Shown here: positions 1 through 8,935 of the stretch, piece after piece
How positions within the stretch are numbered: the stretch's first letter is position 1
How the letters are laid out: each line of letters starts with the position of its first letter
DNA from: Haloechinothrix halophila YIM 93223
Lineage (GTDB): Bacteria > Actinomycetota > Actinomycetes > Mycobacteriales > Pseudonocardiaceae
DNA: 64,000 nt
Reading direction: 5' to 3'
Assembly: GCF_000504245.1 (NCBI RefSeq)
Contig: NZ_KI632509.1
Coordinates: forward strand, 1,611,723-1,675,722
Program-made: the position numbers and the translations under genes
Notes under the pieces: model-generated
Told to the model about the DNA's origin: nothing
The model's database searches: none
What the model saw: only the letters and a program-made list of their open reading frames with translations

Positions 1-270
1 AACGCCTGCCAGCTCAAGCCACTCCGGCGGACGGACTACTACCCGGTCGCGTTCACCGACGCGCAATGGCGGCGGCTGACCGAGACGTTCCCGGACGGCG
101 TGTGCGACTACTCCGAACCCGGCGTCGGGCAGGGCGGCACCCGCACCTGGCAGACCTATCAGGACGCGGGCGGCGACGTCGTCTACGGCGGAACGTCGTT
201 GGGTGCCCGGCCCGACGGGTCGGGCGTCGGCACGATGAGTGAGTCGTTCGTGCCGTTGCTCGACCAGTGA
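1..270 (+). CDS. DUF6351 family protein, C-terminal fragment
   Basis: The frame is open from base 1 and ends at TGA 268-270, giving the last 89 residues of a protein that begins outside the window. The fragment opens with NACQLKPLRR and carries DYYPVAFTDAQW and GVCDYSEPGV, a pattern I associate with the C-terminus of DUF6351 proteins. These are large, usually secreted actinobacterial proteins of unknown biochemical function. Two Cys (in CQLKP and GVCDY) may form a disulfide, which fits export. Signal peptide and N-terminal domain cannot be seen. It converges with the methyltransferase gene across about 100 bases. Confidence 0.6.
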   Translation, partial: NACQLKPLRRTDYYPVAFTDAQWRRLTETFPDGVCDYSEPGVGQGGTRTWQTYQDAGGDVVYGGTSLGARPDGSGVGTMSESFVPLLDQ

Positions 271-370
271 CCCGGGTGACGCGGGCGGCGTAGTCGGCGC
301 GGGTGGCTCGACCAGCGACGCGGCCGACGTCGAGCGTGGGTGGCTCGGCCAGGCGCGGGGCGGTGTGTGG

Positions 371-997
371 TCAACGCGGGCTGTGCGGGCGCAACTCGGC
401 GAACCAGCGGAGTTCGCGGTGCCAGGTCTCGGCGCAGGTCAGCCCGGCGCGTGTCGCCAGCGCACGTAGGGTGTCCACGCCGAGCCAGGCCCACGGGAAC
501 CAAGCGCTGTCGCCGTGGCGGCCTGCGATCCTGACCTGCTCGCGATGTAGCCCGAGACCGGGTGGTCCTGCCTCGATCAGCACGGTGCCATGCCGTGCGA
601 CCAGGCGGCGGGCCCGGCGCAGCAGGGCTTCCGGGTCGCCGCCGATGCCGATGTTGCTGTCCGCGAGCAGCACGTGGTGCCAGCGGCCCTCGCCTGGGAC
701 GGTGCCGAGGACGTTGCCGTGGATGGCGATGCCACCGCGCAGTCCGGTCAGCGTGACGGCCAGCGGTGAGCTGTCGATGCCGACGCTGAGCACGCCCCGT
801 CGCAGTAGCGTGCTGGTCAACCGGCCCGGTCCACAGCCGACGTCGAGCGTGGGTCCGGTGCACCGTGCGAGCAGGGCTTCGTCGGCGGCGGAGGGTTCGT
901 GGTGCCAGGCCTGTGCGCGCAACGGCAGCTGATCTCCGCCCGCTGTCTCCAGCCAGCAGTCGTGATCGAGCAGAGCCGCCGTGAACGTGTCGGGCAC
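371..997 (-). CDS. Class I SAM-dependent methyltransferase
   Basis: A 208-residue protein with the SAM-binding motif I DVGCGPG at residues 52-58, followed by an acidic ribose-binding position in GIDSSP (about residue 75). The length is normal for a single-domain class I methyltransferase with a Rossmann-like fold. Nothing in the sequence fixes the substrate; the HHEP and WFPWAW stretches are lineage-type features with no function known to me. It is presumably cytosolic. The gene stands alone between two opposing genes, with no operon partner. Family assignment is secure, the specific reaction is not. Confidence 0.85.
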   Translation of the reverse strand: MPDTFTAALLDHDCWLETAGGDQLPLRAQAWHHEPSAADEALLARCTGPTLDVGCGPGRLTSTLLRRGVLSVGIDSSPLAVTLTGLRGGIAIHGNVLGTVPGEGRWHHVLLADSNIGIGGDPEALLRRARRLVARHGTVLIEAGPPGLGLHREQVRIAGRHGDSAWFPWAWLGVDTLRALATRAGLTCAETWHRELRWFAELRPHSPR

Positions 998-1147
998 GAC
1001 GCCGAGTCTTCGGCATTCCGGCCGGTGAGGGCACTGTTTCGGTGCTTACGGAATTCTCACGTCGTGGCGGTTGGATGGAGTCCGCGCATGCGGCTGTGCC
1101 GCGGCCAGTGGTGCTGGTCGCGGTGGGCCGGTGTGGTTGTGGGTTGG

Positions 1148-2458
1148 TCAGGTACCCAGGGGCTCAGTATGGGGTGCGGTGAACCGTCTCGGCTGACGCG
1201 CCGGATCAAGCCACGCGGGCGGGAGACATTCGGGTGTGCCGTCGGTGGCCATGCGGACCTCCCACCCGGCGTGGTGGACCAGCCGATGACACGCGGAGCA
1301 CAGCAGGCAGAGGTTGTCGAGGGTGGTGGTGCCGCCGTGTTCCCACCAGTTGATGTGGTGGACTTGGCACCAGCGGACGGTGCGGGAGCACATGATGCAG
1401 CCGCCGTCGCGGGCGGCGAGGGCGCGGCGTTGGGCGCGGGTGGCGGTGCGCACCTCACGGCCGAGGTCGAGGATTTCGCCGGTGGAGCCGAGGACCGCGG
1501 GCACGAGGCGGGCGTCGCAGGCCAGGCGGCGGGCTTGTTCCGCGGTGACCGGGCATTCCCAGTTCAGGGTGGGGGTGTCGCCCAGCATCTGCTGCACCGC
1601 CCCATCCTCATCCATCAGGGGCTCACGGCGGAGTAGTTGATCCAGCGTCATCGACACCGTGATGACCGGTGTTTCGCCGGCTTCGGTGGGGCGTTCGGTG
1701 GCGCGTTGGGTGTAGTCGAGCAGTTCGGCGAACGCATCCCCCTGGCGTTGCCCGGTGGTGCGCTGATCCGGCATGCCCTCCACCGTCGGTCGGGGCTTGG
1801 CTAGCGCCGACAACAGGGTTTCCAGCAGCTGTCCGGATTCGGAGTCGAGGGTGCCCCGTAGTTTGAGGCGGTTGTGCCGGGTCCAGGACCACAACAGTTC
1901 GCGTTCGGGCTCCGCGAGTTCCTCGTCGTCGGTGGGTTCACGGCCGTCGGGGTCGACTAGGGCGAGTAGGTGGCGTCCGGCGCGGCGCACCACCGCGGGT
2001 TGTGCCTGCCGCGCTAGATCGATCAGCGTCTTCTCGTAGCTGGCGCGGTCGGTGTCGTCGATGTCGGCGGGCATGGCGGCCATGGTTTCGCTGATGGCGT
2101 CGACGTGGCCGGGGTTGAGCACACCCTCAGCCGCGGCCTGCGCGGCCATCGGCGCCGCCGCGGGCTTCTCACTCGTCCCCTCGCGAGTGGGGTGCAGCCG
2201 CTGGGCCCGCGTGGCACGTTTCTTCGCCTCGGTGGTGCTGATCCGCAGCAGGTCGCGCTGCAGTGTCGCCAGCGACGGATACCCATAGGTAGCGAACACC
2301 CCGCGCGACTGGATCTCGGCCAGCACCGCCGCCTGAGCAGCCTCGGCACGATTCCGCACCTCCTCGGCCGTGCGCAGCGCCTCGGCGAGTTCGGTGTCGG
2401 CCGCTTGCCACCAGCCGTGCGGGCCGGGCTCCGGAAGGAGGGCATCCGCGCTGCTCAT
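1148..2458 (-). CDS. DUF222 domain HNH endonuclease-like protein (13E12 type)
   Basis: A 436-residue protein with an N-terminal helical DUF222 region (about residues 20-300) and a C-terminal HNH nuclease domain. The HNH part shows CIMCSR, then VHHINWWEHGG, then CLLCSACHRLVHH, so zinc-binding Cys pairs and catalytic His are all present. Such proteins are multicopy in actinobacteria, often called 13E12 repeat proteins; their biological role is unsettled and they tend to lie in variable regions. The length is usual. The start at 2458 is the first Met upstream of a recognisable DUF222 segment. It should be active as a metal-dependent nuclease if expressed, but that is inferred from motifs only. 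Confidence 0.9.
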   Translation of the reverse strand: MSSADALLPEPGPHGWWQAADTELAEALRTAEEVRNRAEAAQAAVLAEIQSRGVFATYGYPSLATLQRDLLRISTTEAKKRATRAQRLHPTREGTSEKPAAAPMAAQAAAEGVLNPGHVDAISETMAAMPADIDDTDRASYEKTLIDLARQAQPAVVRRAGRHLLALVDPDGREPTDDEELAEPERELLWSWTRHNRLKLRGTLDSESGQLLETLLSALAKPRPTVEGMPDQRTTGQRQGDAFAELLDYTQRATERPTEAGETPVITVSMTLDQLLRREPLMDEDGAVQQMLGDTPTLNWECPVTAEQARRLACDARLVPAVLGSTGEILDLGREVRTATRAQRRALAARDGGCIMCSRTVRWCQVHHINWWEHGGTTTLDNLCLLCSACHRLVHHAGWEVRMATDGTPECLPPAWLDPARQPRRFTAPHTEPLGT

Positions 2459-2596
2459 ACCCCCAATCCTAGACTCCTATCGAACGCCTGTTCTAGTCTT
2501 GGGTGTGGAACCCCTGTAGAACTTCCGCTGCACTTCCGTCGACATTTCCTCCCCGGGAGTGCGGCGCGTCCAGGCCTGTCGGTGCCGCTTCGGCCT

Positions 2597-3190
2597 TCAC
2601 TCCAAACGCAGCGAACGCTCCCAGTCCACGGCCACCCGCTGCGGATTCTCGGGCAGCACTTTCACTCGAAGCCTGCGGCCGGGCGCGACCGAGCCCGTCG
2701 ATGCCGCGGTGAGGTATTCCCCGGTTTGCACCGAGTACGGCGCGGCGCCGGGCACGGTGACGTCGAGTTCGAGATACACCAGACGCTCTAAGTCGTCGCC
2801 GCGCTTGCCGTCGGCTAGGAACGTGATGACGGCGTCGGCGTCGATGCCGGATCGCAGCACATGCTTCTTGTGTTTGGTCTCGCGGTGCGCGAGCGTTGAC
2901 CGCTCCAGTGGCTCCGCCAGCGCTTCCTTGCGTTCGGCCATTTCGGCGAGGACTCGCTGCCGCTCCTCGGGAGTACGGTGCCGCAGTCGGAACCGGATCC
3001 CCATAAAAGCGAGCATCCCGCAGACCACGGCCAACGGCAGGCCAACCCACCGGTACCAGGTCGGTGCGTCCGTGAGCGCGGCGGCGATCACAAGAGCAAT
3101 GCCGGCGACCGCGCCGCCGTAGACCAGCATCCGGAGCACCCACTTGCTCCAGCCGCTCGGCGTGGGTACCGCACTCGGCTCGGGTGTCAT
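2597..3190 (-). CDS. Small membrane protein, function unknown
   Basis: A 197-residue protein with two predicted membrane helices near the N-terminus (about residues 17-40 and 45-65), a basic stretch RFRLRHR just after them, and a soluble C-terminal domain of about 120 residues with a charged KHKKHVLRSG segment. The C-terminal half probably sits in the cytoplasm. I prefer the Met at 3190 (MTPEPSAVP) over a longer frame from 3259, because the extra 23 residues are Arg/Ala-rich and unlike protein. I do not recognise a named family. A larger open frame overlaps it on the same strand in another phase and looks like a coding shadow. Confidence 0.65.
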   Translation of the reverse strand: MTPEPSAVPTPSGWSKWVLRMLVYGGAVAGIALVIAAALTDAPTWYRWVGLPLAVVCGMLAFMGIRFRLRHRTPEERQRVLAEMAERKEALAEPLERSTLAHRETKHKKHVLRSGIDADAVITFLADGKRGDDLERLVYLELDVTVPGAAPYSVQTGEYLTAASTGSVAPGRRLRVKVLPENPQRVAVDWERSLRLE

Positions 3191-3448
3191 GGCGCGGCTC
3201 GCTTTCCGGACGGCCGCCGGAGGGTGCCGTGCACCGGCGCCGGGACCGTCGCGTCGCAACGACGGCCGCGGTGCCGGACGCGGTACCCTTCGGAGCGTCC
3301 GTGCGGTTTGTCGGATTTAGCGGAAATGCTACCGCAGCGGTTGCGCCGTCACCCGGTGAAATAGTCGGTGGCCATCTCCCACGCCTTTCCGGCGACCCGA
3401 CGGCGTCGTGCCAGTGTCGCGAGGGAGTGTCCTGCCGGGGTCGGCCGG

Positions 3449-5023
3449 TCAGCCGTAGGTCGCCCGCAGCGCCTTCTTGTCCGGCTTGCCCAGCTGGGTC
3501 ACCGGGACCGAGTCGGCCACGATGACGTTCTTCGGCGCGTGCACCGAGCCCTTGCGTTCCTTGACCGACGCCGTGATCTCCTCGGTCAGCCGAGCGATCG
3601 CGTCCTCGTCGCGGGGCGCGTCGTCGCGGAGCACGACGATCGCCGTGACCGCCTCGCCCCACTTCTCGTCCGGCGTGCCGATGACACCGACCTGTGCGAC
3701 AGCGGGATGTTCGGCGACGACGTCCTCGATCTCGCGGGGGAAGACGTTGAACCCGCCGCTGACGATCATGTCCTTGGTGCGGTCGACGATGAACCAGAAG
3801 CCGTCCTCGTCCTCGCGGGCGACGTCGCCGGTGTGCAGCCAGCCGTTCCGAAAGGTCTCCGCCGTGACGTCGGGCAGCTTCCAGTAGCCCCCGGCGAGCA
3901 GCGGGCCCGCCACGCAGATCTCGCCGGGCTCACCCTGCGGGACGTGGTTGCCGTTCTCGTCGAGCAGTGCGGTGCGCAGGAACGCCGATGGCCTCCCGCA
4001 CGAGGTCAGCCGCTTGTCGTCGTGCTCGTCCTTGGCGAGATAGCTAATCGCCATCGGCGCCTCGGACTGGCCGTAGTACTGCGCGAAGATCGGCCCGAAC
4101 CGGTCGATGGCCTCGCGCAGTCGTGCCGGGTTGATCGATGCCGCGCCGTAGTACACCGTCTCCAGCGAGGACAGGTCTCGCGTGCGCGAATCGGGATGGT
4201 CCAGCAGCGCGTACAGCATGGTGGGCACCAGCATGGTCGCGGTGATCCGCTGCTCCTCGATCGTGCGCAGCACCTCGGCCGGATCGAACTTCGGCAGCAC
4301 GACCAGCGAGCCGCCCTTCATCAGCGTCGGCGCGAAGAACGCGGCGCCCGCATGCGAGAGCGGAGTGCAGATCAGGAACCTCGGCTCGTCCGGCCACTCC
4401 CACTCGGCCAACTGGATCTGCGTCATCGTGGTCATGGCCCGCGATGTGCCGATGACGCCCTTGGGCTTGCCGGTGGTGCCGCCGGTGTAGGTGATCGAGA
4501 TGATGTGGTCCGGGTCCAGCTCAGCGGCTTCGAGCGGCTGCGGCTGGAACGTCGCGGCGAGCGCGGCGATGTCGGTGCCGACGTGGGACAGCTCCTCCGG
4601 CACGGGACCGAGGGTGAGCACCTGCGTCAGGCTCGGCACCTTGTCCAGCAGGCCTTGTGCGCGCTCAACGAACGCGGGCACCGGGTCGATGATCAACGTC
4701 GTGATGCCAGCGTCGTCGAGGACGTACGCGTGGTCGTCCAGCGAGCCGAGCGGGTGCAGCGCGGTGCGGCGGGAACCCTGGATCTGCCCCGCGCCGATGA
4801 TCATCAACACCTCGGGGCGGTTCAGCGCCAGCAGCGCCACCGGTGACGACGTGCCGAGCCCGAGTGACGCGAACGCCTGCACGTACTGGCTGAAGGCGTC
4901 GGCGGTCTGCGCGCCGGTCAGCGTCGTCTCGCCGAGTTCGAGCACCGGCTTGTCGCGGTGCCGCCGTAGCGCGGCGATGGTCAGGTGGCCGAGGTGGTTG
5001 GGCTGCCGCATGGTGTCGGTCAT
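3449..5023 (-). CDS. Acyl-CoA synthetase (FadD-like, AMP-forming)
   Basis: A 524-residue ANL-superfamily adenylating enzyme. It has the P-loop motif TYTGGTTGKPKG, the YYGQSEAP adenine-binding motif, WLHTGDVAR, and the hinge region around DRTKDMIVSGGFNVFP. The C-terminal Lys lies in QLGKPDKKAL. It should activate a carboxylic acid to the acyl-AMP and then the CoA thioester. It is the last gene of the minus-strand operon starting at 10199, 16 bases after a thiolase gene. With SCP2-type thiolases and DUF35 proteins beside it, a bulky acid such as a sterol or isoprenoid side chain is a reasonable substrate. That is inference from context; the family call is firm. Confidence 0.9.
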   Translation of the reverse strand: MTDTMRQPNHLGHLTIAALRRHRDKPVLELGETTLTGAQTADAFSQYVQAFASLGLGTSSPVALLALNRPEVLMIIGAGQIQGSRRTALHPLGSLDDHAYVLDDAGITTLIIDPVPAFVERAQGLLDKVPSLTQVLTLGPVPEELSHVGTDIAALAATFQPQPLEAAELDPDHIISITYTGGTTGKPKGVIGTSRAMTTMTQIQLAEWEWPDEPRFLICTPLSHAGAAFFAPTLMKGGSLVVLPKFDPAEVLRTIEEQRITATMLVPTMLYALLDHPDSRTRDLSSLETVYYGAASINPARLREAIDRFGPIFAQYYGQSEAPMAISYLAKDEHDDKRLTSCGRPSAFLRTALLDENGNHVPQGEPGEICVAGPLLAGGYWKLPDVTAETFRNGWLHTGDVAREDEDGFWFIVDRTKDMIVSGGFNVFPREIEDVVAEHPAVAQVGVIGTPDEKWGEAVTAIVVLRDDAPRDEDAIARLTEEITASVKERKGSVHAPKNVIVADSVPVTQLGKPDKKALRATYG

Positions 5024-5039
5024 GGTTGTCTCCCTCTCG

Positions 5040-6233
5040 TCAGGGGGCGTCAGGGGCCGAGTACAGCGTCACCACGCAGGCGCCGCCGAGACCGAGGTTG
5101 TGCGCGAGTCCCCAATGGGCGCCGGGCACTTGCCGTTCGCCCGCCTGGTCACGCAGCTGCCAGCTCAGCTCGGCGCATTGGGCGAGCCCCGTCGCGCCAA
5201 GCGGATGTCCTTTCGAGATCAGGCCGCCGGACGGGTTGACCACCCAGCGCCCGCCGTACGTCGTCACGCCCGACTCCGCCAACGTGCCGCCCTTGCCCTC
5301 TGGGCACAGGCCAAGCGCCTCGTAACTGATGATCTCGTTGATCGAGAAGCAGTCGTGCAGTTCGATCACGTCCACGTCATCGATGCCGATCCCGGCCTGG
5401 TCGAAGACGTCGGCGGCAGCGCGGCGGGTCATGGGCGCGCCGACAACGTCGATCATAGAGCCCGACTCGAACGACGACGCGGTGTCGGTGACAAGGGACT
5501 GCGCCGCGATCCCCACCGCCTGCGCAGTCAACCCGCGTTCCCGCACCACGCGCTCGCTCACCACGACGGCCGCGGCGGCGCCGTCCGAGACCGGGGAGCA
5601 CTGCGACCGGGTCAGCGGGCCGTGCACCGGCTTGTCGCCGAGCACACGCTCCAGCGAGTACGGCTCCTGGAACTGCGCGAACGGGTTGCGGGTGGAGTGC
5701 TCGTGGTTCTTCACGGCGACGCTGGCGAGTTGCTTCGCGGTGGTGCCGTGGCGGTGCATGTGCTCCTCGGCGGCGTGCCCGAAGAACTGGGTCATTGTCG
5801 GTGCGTCGCCCATGCCGTACCGAGGCACCATGACGTCGAGGTGCCGATCGATAGTGGACACGCCGTCGGCGGTGCCGGACATGGCGTCCTTGGTCATCTG
5901 TTCGAAGCCAACCGCGAGCGCCACATCGGACAGTCCACTCTCGACCCACTCACGGGCGAGCACCAGCGCGGTGGACCCGGTTGCGCAGTTGTTGTTGACG
6001 TTGACCACCGGGATGCCGGTCATGCCGACGTCGTAGAGCGCCCGCTCGCCCGCCGCCGAGGGCTGGAAGACGTAGCCGACGGCGGCGCGCTGGACGTCGT
6101 CATAGCTGAGGCCAGCGTCGGCCAGCGCGGTGCCGACCGCGTCGGTGACCAGCGCCGGATACGCTGGTCCGCCCCCTCCGCTTTTGCCGAACCGCGTCAT
6201 CCCGACGCCCGCCACGAACGCACGCTGTGTCAT
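5040..6233 (-). CDS. SCP2/Ltp-type thiolase (acetyl-CoA acyltransferase), catalytic residues present
   Basis: A 397-residue thiolase. The nucleophile Cys is in NNNCATGST, the His in ELHDCFSINE, the second His in SKGHPLGATG, and the C-terminal Cys in LGGACVVTLY. All four elements of a working thiolase are therefore present, unlike in its two operon neighbours. It resembles the sterol-carrier/lipid-transfer thiolases of actinobacteria (SCP-x type). The likely reaction is CoA-dependent cleavage of a 3-ketoacyl-CoA in beta-oxidation. Its ATG overlaps the preceding gene's TGA (TGATG), suggesting translational coupling. Confidence 0.9.
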   Translation of the reverse strand: MTQRAFVAGVGMTRFGKSGGGGPAYPALVTDAVGTALADAGLSYDDVQRAAVGYVFQPSAAGERALYDVGMTGIPVVNVNNNCATGSTALVLAREWVESGLSDVALAVGFEQMTKDAMSGTADGVSTIDRHLDVMVPRYGMGDAPTMTQFFGHAAEEHMHRHGTTAKQLASVAVKNHEHSTRNPFAQFQEPYSLERVLGDKPVHGPLTRSQCSPVSDGAAAAVVVSERVVRERGLTAQAVGIAAQSLVTDTASSFESGSMIDVVGAPMTRRAAADVFDQAGIGIDDVDVIELHDCFSINEIISYEALGLCPEGKGGTLAESGVTTYGGRWVVNPSGGLISKGHPLGATGLAQCAELSWQLRDQAGERQVPGAHWGLAHNLGLGGACVVTLYSAPDAP

Positions 6234-7396
6234 CAGGCCGCTCCCGGTTCGCCGCTACCGACCACCCACAGCGCGTGGAACTGCGAGGCCCCGCCCATGG
6301 CGTGCCCGATCGCGCGGCTGGCGCCGTCGACTTGGTGCTCGCCTGCCATCTCTCGCACTTGGAGCGCGGCCTCGGCGAACCGCAGCAGTCCGGTCGCGCC
6401 GGTGGGGTTGCCGGACAGCACACCGCCGGACGGGTTGATCGGCAGGTCGCCGCCGAAGGCGGTGGTGCCGTCGTCGACCAGTTTCCAGCCGCCGCCTTCC
6501 TCGGCCAGCCCGATGTTCTCCAGCCAGATCGGCTCGTACCAGCTGTACGGGATGTAGAGCTCGGCGACGTCGACCTGCGCGGCGGGGTCGTCGATGCCCG
6601 CCTGCCGGTAGGCGTCAGCGGCGCATTCCTGGCCCGCCCTCGGGTTCACCTCGTCGCGGCCCGCGAAGTGGCCGGTCTCGGTGCGCCAGGCCATGCCGTG
6701 GATCCACGCGGGCGGCCGGGGCGCGCGTTCGGCGTGTTCCTCGCCGGTGACCACGATCGCGCAGGAACCGTCGGAGGATGGGCAGGATTCCAGGTATCGG
6801 ATCGGGTCCCACAGCATCCGCGAGTCCCTGACCTCTTCGACGGTGATGTCGGGACGATGCACGTGCGCGTACGGGTTGCGGGTGGCGTTGAGCCGGTGGT
6901 TCACCGCGACCTGCCAGCCGATGTGCTCCGGCGCGTTCGAGCGCTGGATGTATTCGCGGATCACCGGCGCGAAGTGCCCGCCCGCTCCCGCGCCGAGTGG
7001 CGGGCTGAACGGCAGTCCACGCGAGAGCGCCCAGGTGAAGTTACCCTCGGACTCCTTGGAGTAGGCCACCACGAGCACCCGCTCCGCCAGCCCTGCCTGC
7101 ACCAGGTGTGCGCCGTAGATCGCGGCGTGCCCGCCGACGCTGCCGCCGGTGAACACCCTGATGACCGGCAAGCCGACCGAGCCCATCGCGTCGGCCAGGT
7201 ACAGCTCGGGGTTCATCACGCCGTCGAACAGGTCCGGTGTTTTGCTCAGCACCACCGCGTCGATGTCGTCGAAGGTCAGCTCGGCGTCGGCCATGGCCTC
7301 GGTGACGGCTTCGCGCACCATCCCGCCGATGCTGACCTCGCGGCGTTTGGCCTGCTTGCTCTGGCCGACGCCGGTGACGGCCACGTTGCGACTCAT
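6233..7396 (-). CDS. Thiolase-fold protein lacking the catalytic Cys and His (Ltp3/aldolase-like)
   Basis: A 387-residue thiolase-superfamily protein. Where thiolases have the nucleophile Cys, it reads FTGGSVGGHA. The C-terminal GHPxGATG motif reads GNPTGATG, so the catalytic His is Asn. It therefore should not act as an ordinary thiolase. In mycobacterial cholesterol catabolism, Ltp2-type proteins of this fold work as retro-aldolases together with a DUF35 partner, and a similar role is inferred here because two DUF35 genes lie in the same operon. It overlaps its upstream neighbour by ATGA at 7393-7396 and its downstream neighbour by one base. Confidence 0.85.
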   Translation of the reverse strand: MSRNVAVTGVGQSKQAKRREVSIGGMVREAVTEAMADAELTFDDIDAVVLSKTPDLFDGVMNPELYLADAMGSVGLPVIRVFTGGSVGGHAAIYGAHLVQAGLAERVLVVAYSKESEGNFTWALSRGLPFSPPLGAGAGGHFAPVIREYIQRSNAPEHIGWQVAVNHRLNATRNPYAHVHRPDITVEEVRDSRMLWDPIRYLESCPSSDGSCAIVVTGEEHAERAPRPPAWIHGMAWRTETGHFAGRDEVNPRAGQECAADAYRQAGIDDPAAQVDVAELYIPYSWYEPIWLENIGLAEEGGGWKLVDDGTTAFGGDLPINPSGGVLSGNPTGATGLLRFAEAALQVREMAGEHQVDGASRAIGHAMGGASQFHALWVVGSGEPGAA

Positions 7397-8463
7397 CCGT
7401 CTCCCTCCAGCAGGCAGACCAGGTTCTGTTGCAGTGCGGGTCCGCTAGTGGCGTGGGCGAGTGTCCGGTCGGCTCTGCCGTCGAGGATGTGCCGCGCGGC
7501 CTCGCCAACGCGGATCAGACCGGTCGCGGTAGCCGGACGTCCGGCGAGTGGCCCGCCCGATGGGTTCACGGCCGCCCCCTTCAGTCCAAGCGCGCCGGAC
7601 AAGATCGCCTCCTGGTGGCTGTACTCGGTGTGCAGCTCCGCGACGTCCACATCGGACGCCGAGAAGCCAGCGAGTTCCGCGGCCCGGTGTGCCGCGCGCC
7701 CGGTGGATGGTGACTCGCTGAGGTCGCGGACGCCGGGGTAGTGGGTATCCATCCGATGATCGACACCGCGCAGCCACGCTGGACGTTCCGCGAGCCGCCT
7801 TGCCGCGTCACCGGCCGCGAGGATCACGACGGCAGCGGCGTCGCCGACCGGCGCGACGTCGTGTTCCCGCAGCGGCGAACTGACGTAGGGCGCTTCGAGC
7901 AGCTGTGCGGCGTCGACCTGCTCCGATCGTTGCGCCAGCGGGTTGTCCAGCGCTGACGCCAGGCAGCGGGAGGCTACCTCGGCCATGCCTTGCTCACTGG
8001 TGAGGCCGGCTTCGATCGTGGACCGCGCCTGTAATCCCGCGATCGCGTCGCGGTGCGGCGCGAGTGGCGCGAGGTAGTACGGGTCGAGCTGGGCTGGCAT
8101 CACCTGGTCAAGATCGGCGGGCAGCGAACCCCTGCCGATGCCGTATACCAGCGCGATGTCGCCCTCGCCGAGCTGCAGCCAGGACCACGCCTCCGCCAGC
8201 GCCCATGCCGCGTCGGATTCCACATGCGACTCCGAGATCGGCGGCCAGGCACCCACCGCGTCCAGTGAGTCGATGTAGGAGAACGTACGGCCCTCGTAGA
8301 AGTCGTGGCTGCCGGACGCGACGAAGTCGACGTCGTCGCGGTCGATGCCCACGGTGTTGACGGTCTCCCGGATCACCGGAAGCAGGATGCCTGCCATGTC
8401 GTCGCGCCGGTTCGCGGCACGGCACGGCGACTGGGCCCAGGCCACCACGGCGACGTCACGCAT
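7393..8463 (-). CDS. Thiolase-fold protein lacking catalytic residues (Ltp4-like)
   Basis: A 356-residue thiolase-superfamily protein, slightly shorter than the others in the operon. The nucleophile region reads SHVESDAAWALAEAW, with no Cys, and the C-terminal motif reads GRPATATG, with no His. It belongs with the 387-residue protein as a probable non-thiolase partner. Adjacent genes for two thiolase-fold proteins plus DUF35 proteins recall the mycobacterial Rv3521-Rv3523 (ltp4, ltp3) arrangement, from memory and not checked. The start at 8463 overlaps the upstream DUF35 gene by 8 bases. It could form a heteromer with its neighbour; this is inference. Confidence 0.8.
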   Translation of the reverse strand: MRDVAVVAWAQSPCRAANRRDDMAGILLPVIRETVNTVGIDRDDVDFVASGSHDFYEGRTFSYIDSLDAVGAWPPISESHVESDAAWALAEAWSWLQLGEGDIALVYGIGRGSLPADLDQVMPAQLDPYYLAPLAPHRDAIAGLQARSTIEAGLTSEQGMAEVASRCLASALDNPLAQRSEQVDAAQLLEAPYVSSPLREHDVAPVGDAAAVVILAAGDAARRLAERPAWLRGVDHRMDTHYPGVRDLSESPSTGRAAHRAAELAGFSASDVDVAELHTEYSHQEAILSGALGLKGAAVNPSGGPLAGRPATATGLIRVGEAARHILDGRADRTLAHATSGPALQQNLVCLLEGDG

Positions 8464-8935
8464 CCGCGCCTCCTTCGGTCGTCGGGCGGAAGTGGCTGAT
8501 GCTGAGCAGTGAGGTGTCCAGTTCGTCGTCGGGCACCCACACCGGCTCCACTTCGAGACCGATGTGGACGTCCTCGGGCTCGATCTCGCGCACCAGGTGC
8601 ATCAGCCTGGTTCCCGCGCCGTGTGGCTGGATGTGGGCCACCACGTACGGCGGGTCGATCCGCTGGCCGGGGAACGGGAAGCTGACCACGCAGAACGTCG
8701 AGATCGCGCCGCGTCCGTCGAGCTCGAACGGTGCCTCCAGTTCGGTCAGGCAGCGGGAACAGAACTCTGGTGGCGGCAGGTACACCTGGCCGCAGCCCGC
8801 GCAGCGGCGCGCGATGAGCTTGCGTTCGGCGAGCCCGCGCAGGAACATCGAGCGGCCCGCCCCCGCGACGTAGGTGTAGTCCATCCGGAACGGGTTGGGG
8901 ATGGTCGTGACGGGCTCCGGTAGCACGTTGGTCAT
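8456..8935 (-). CDS. DUF35 protein: rubredoxin-like zinc ribbon plus OB fold
   Basis: A 159-residue protein. The zinc ribbon is CAGCGQVYLPPPEFCSRC at about residues 45-62, with two CxxC pairs, followed by an OB-fold domain. DUF35 proteins partner thiolase-fold enzymes and often supply acyl-CoA binding. The start is the ATG at 8935 (MTNVLPEPV), which overlaps the upstream gene's TGA by ATGA. A much longer open frame upstream is antisense-like Arg/Pro-rich sequence and is not part of this gene. This gene and the next DUF35 gene together have about the length of the single two-domain mycobacterial protein Rv3521. Confidence 0.9.
   Translation of the reverse strand: MTNVLPEPVTTIPNPFRMDYTYVAGAGRSMFLRGLAERKLIARRCAGCGQVYLPPPEFCSRCLTELEAPFELDGRGAISTFCVVSFPFPGQRIDPPYVVAHIQPHGAGTRLMHLVREIEPEDVHIGLEVEPVWVPDDELDTSLLSISHFRPTTEGGADA

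Noticed and set aside
2493-3662. A 389-codon minus-strand frame around the small membrane protein
   Set aside because: It overlaps the better-supported membrane protein gene in another phase and is Arg/Gly-rich without hydrophobic segments.
4491-6557. A long plus-strand open frame (688 codons) across the thiolase region
   Set aside because: It is antisense to two clear thiolase genes; Arg/Ser/Pro-rich with no domain. High-GC codon bias produces such frames.
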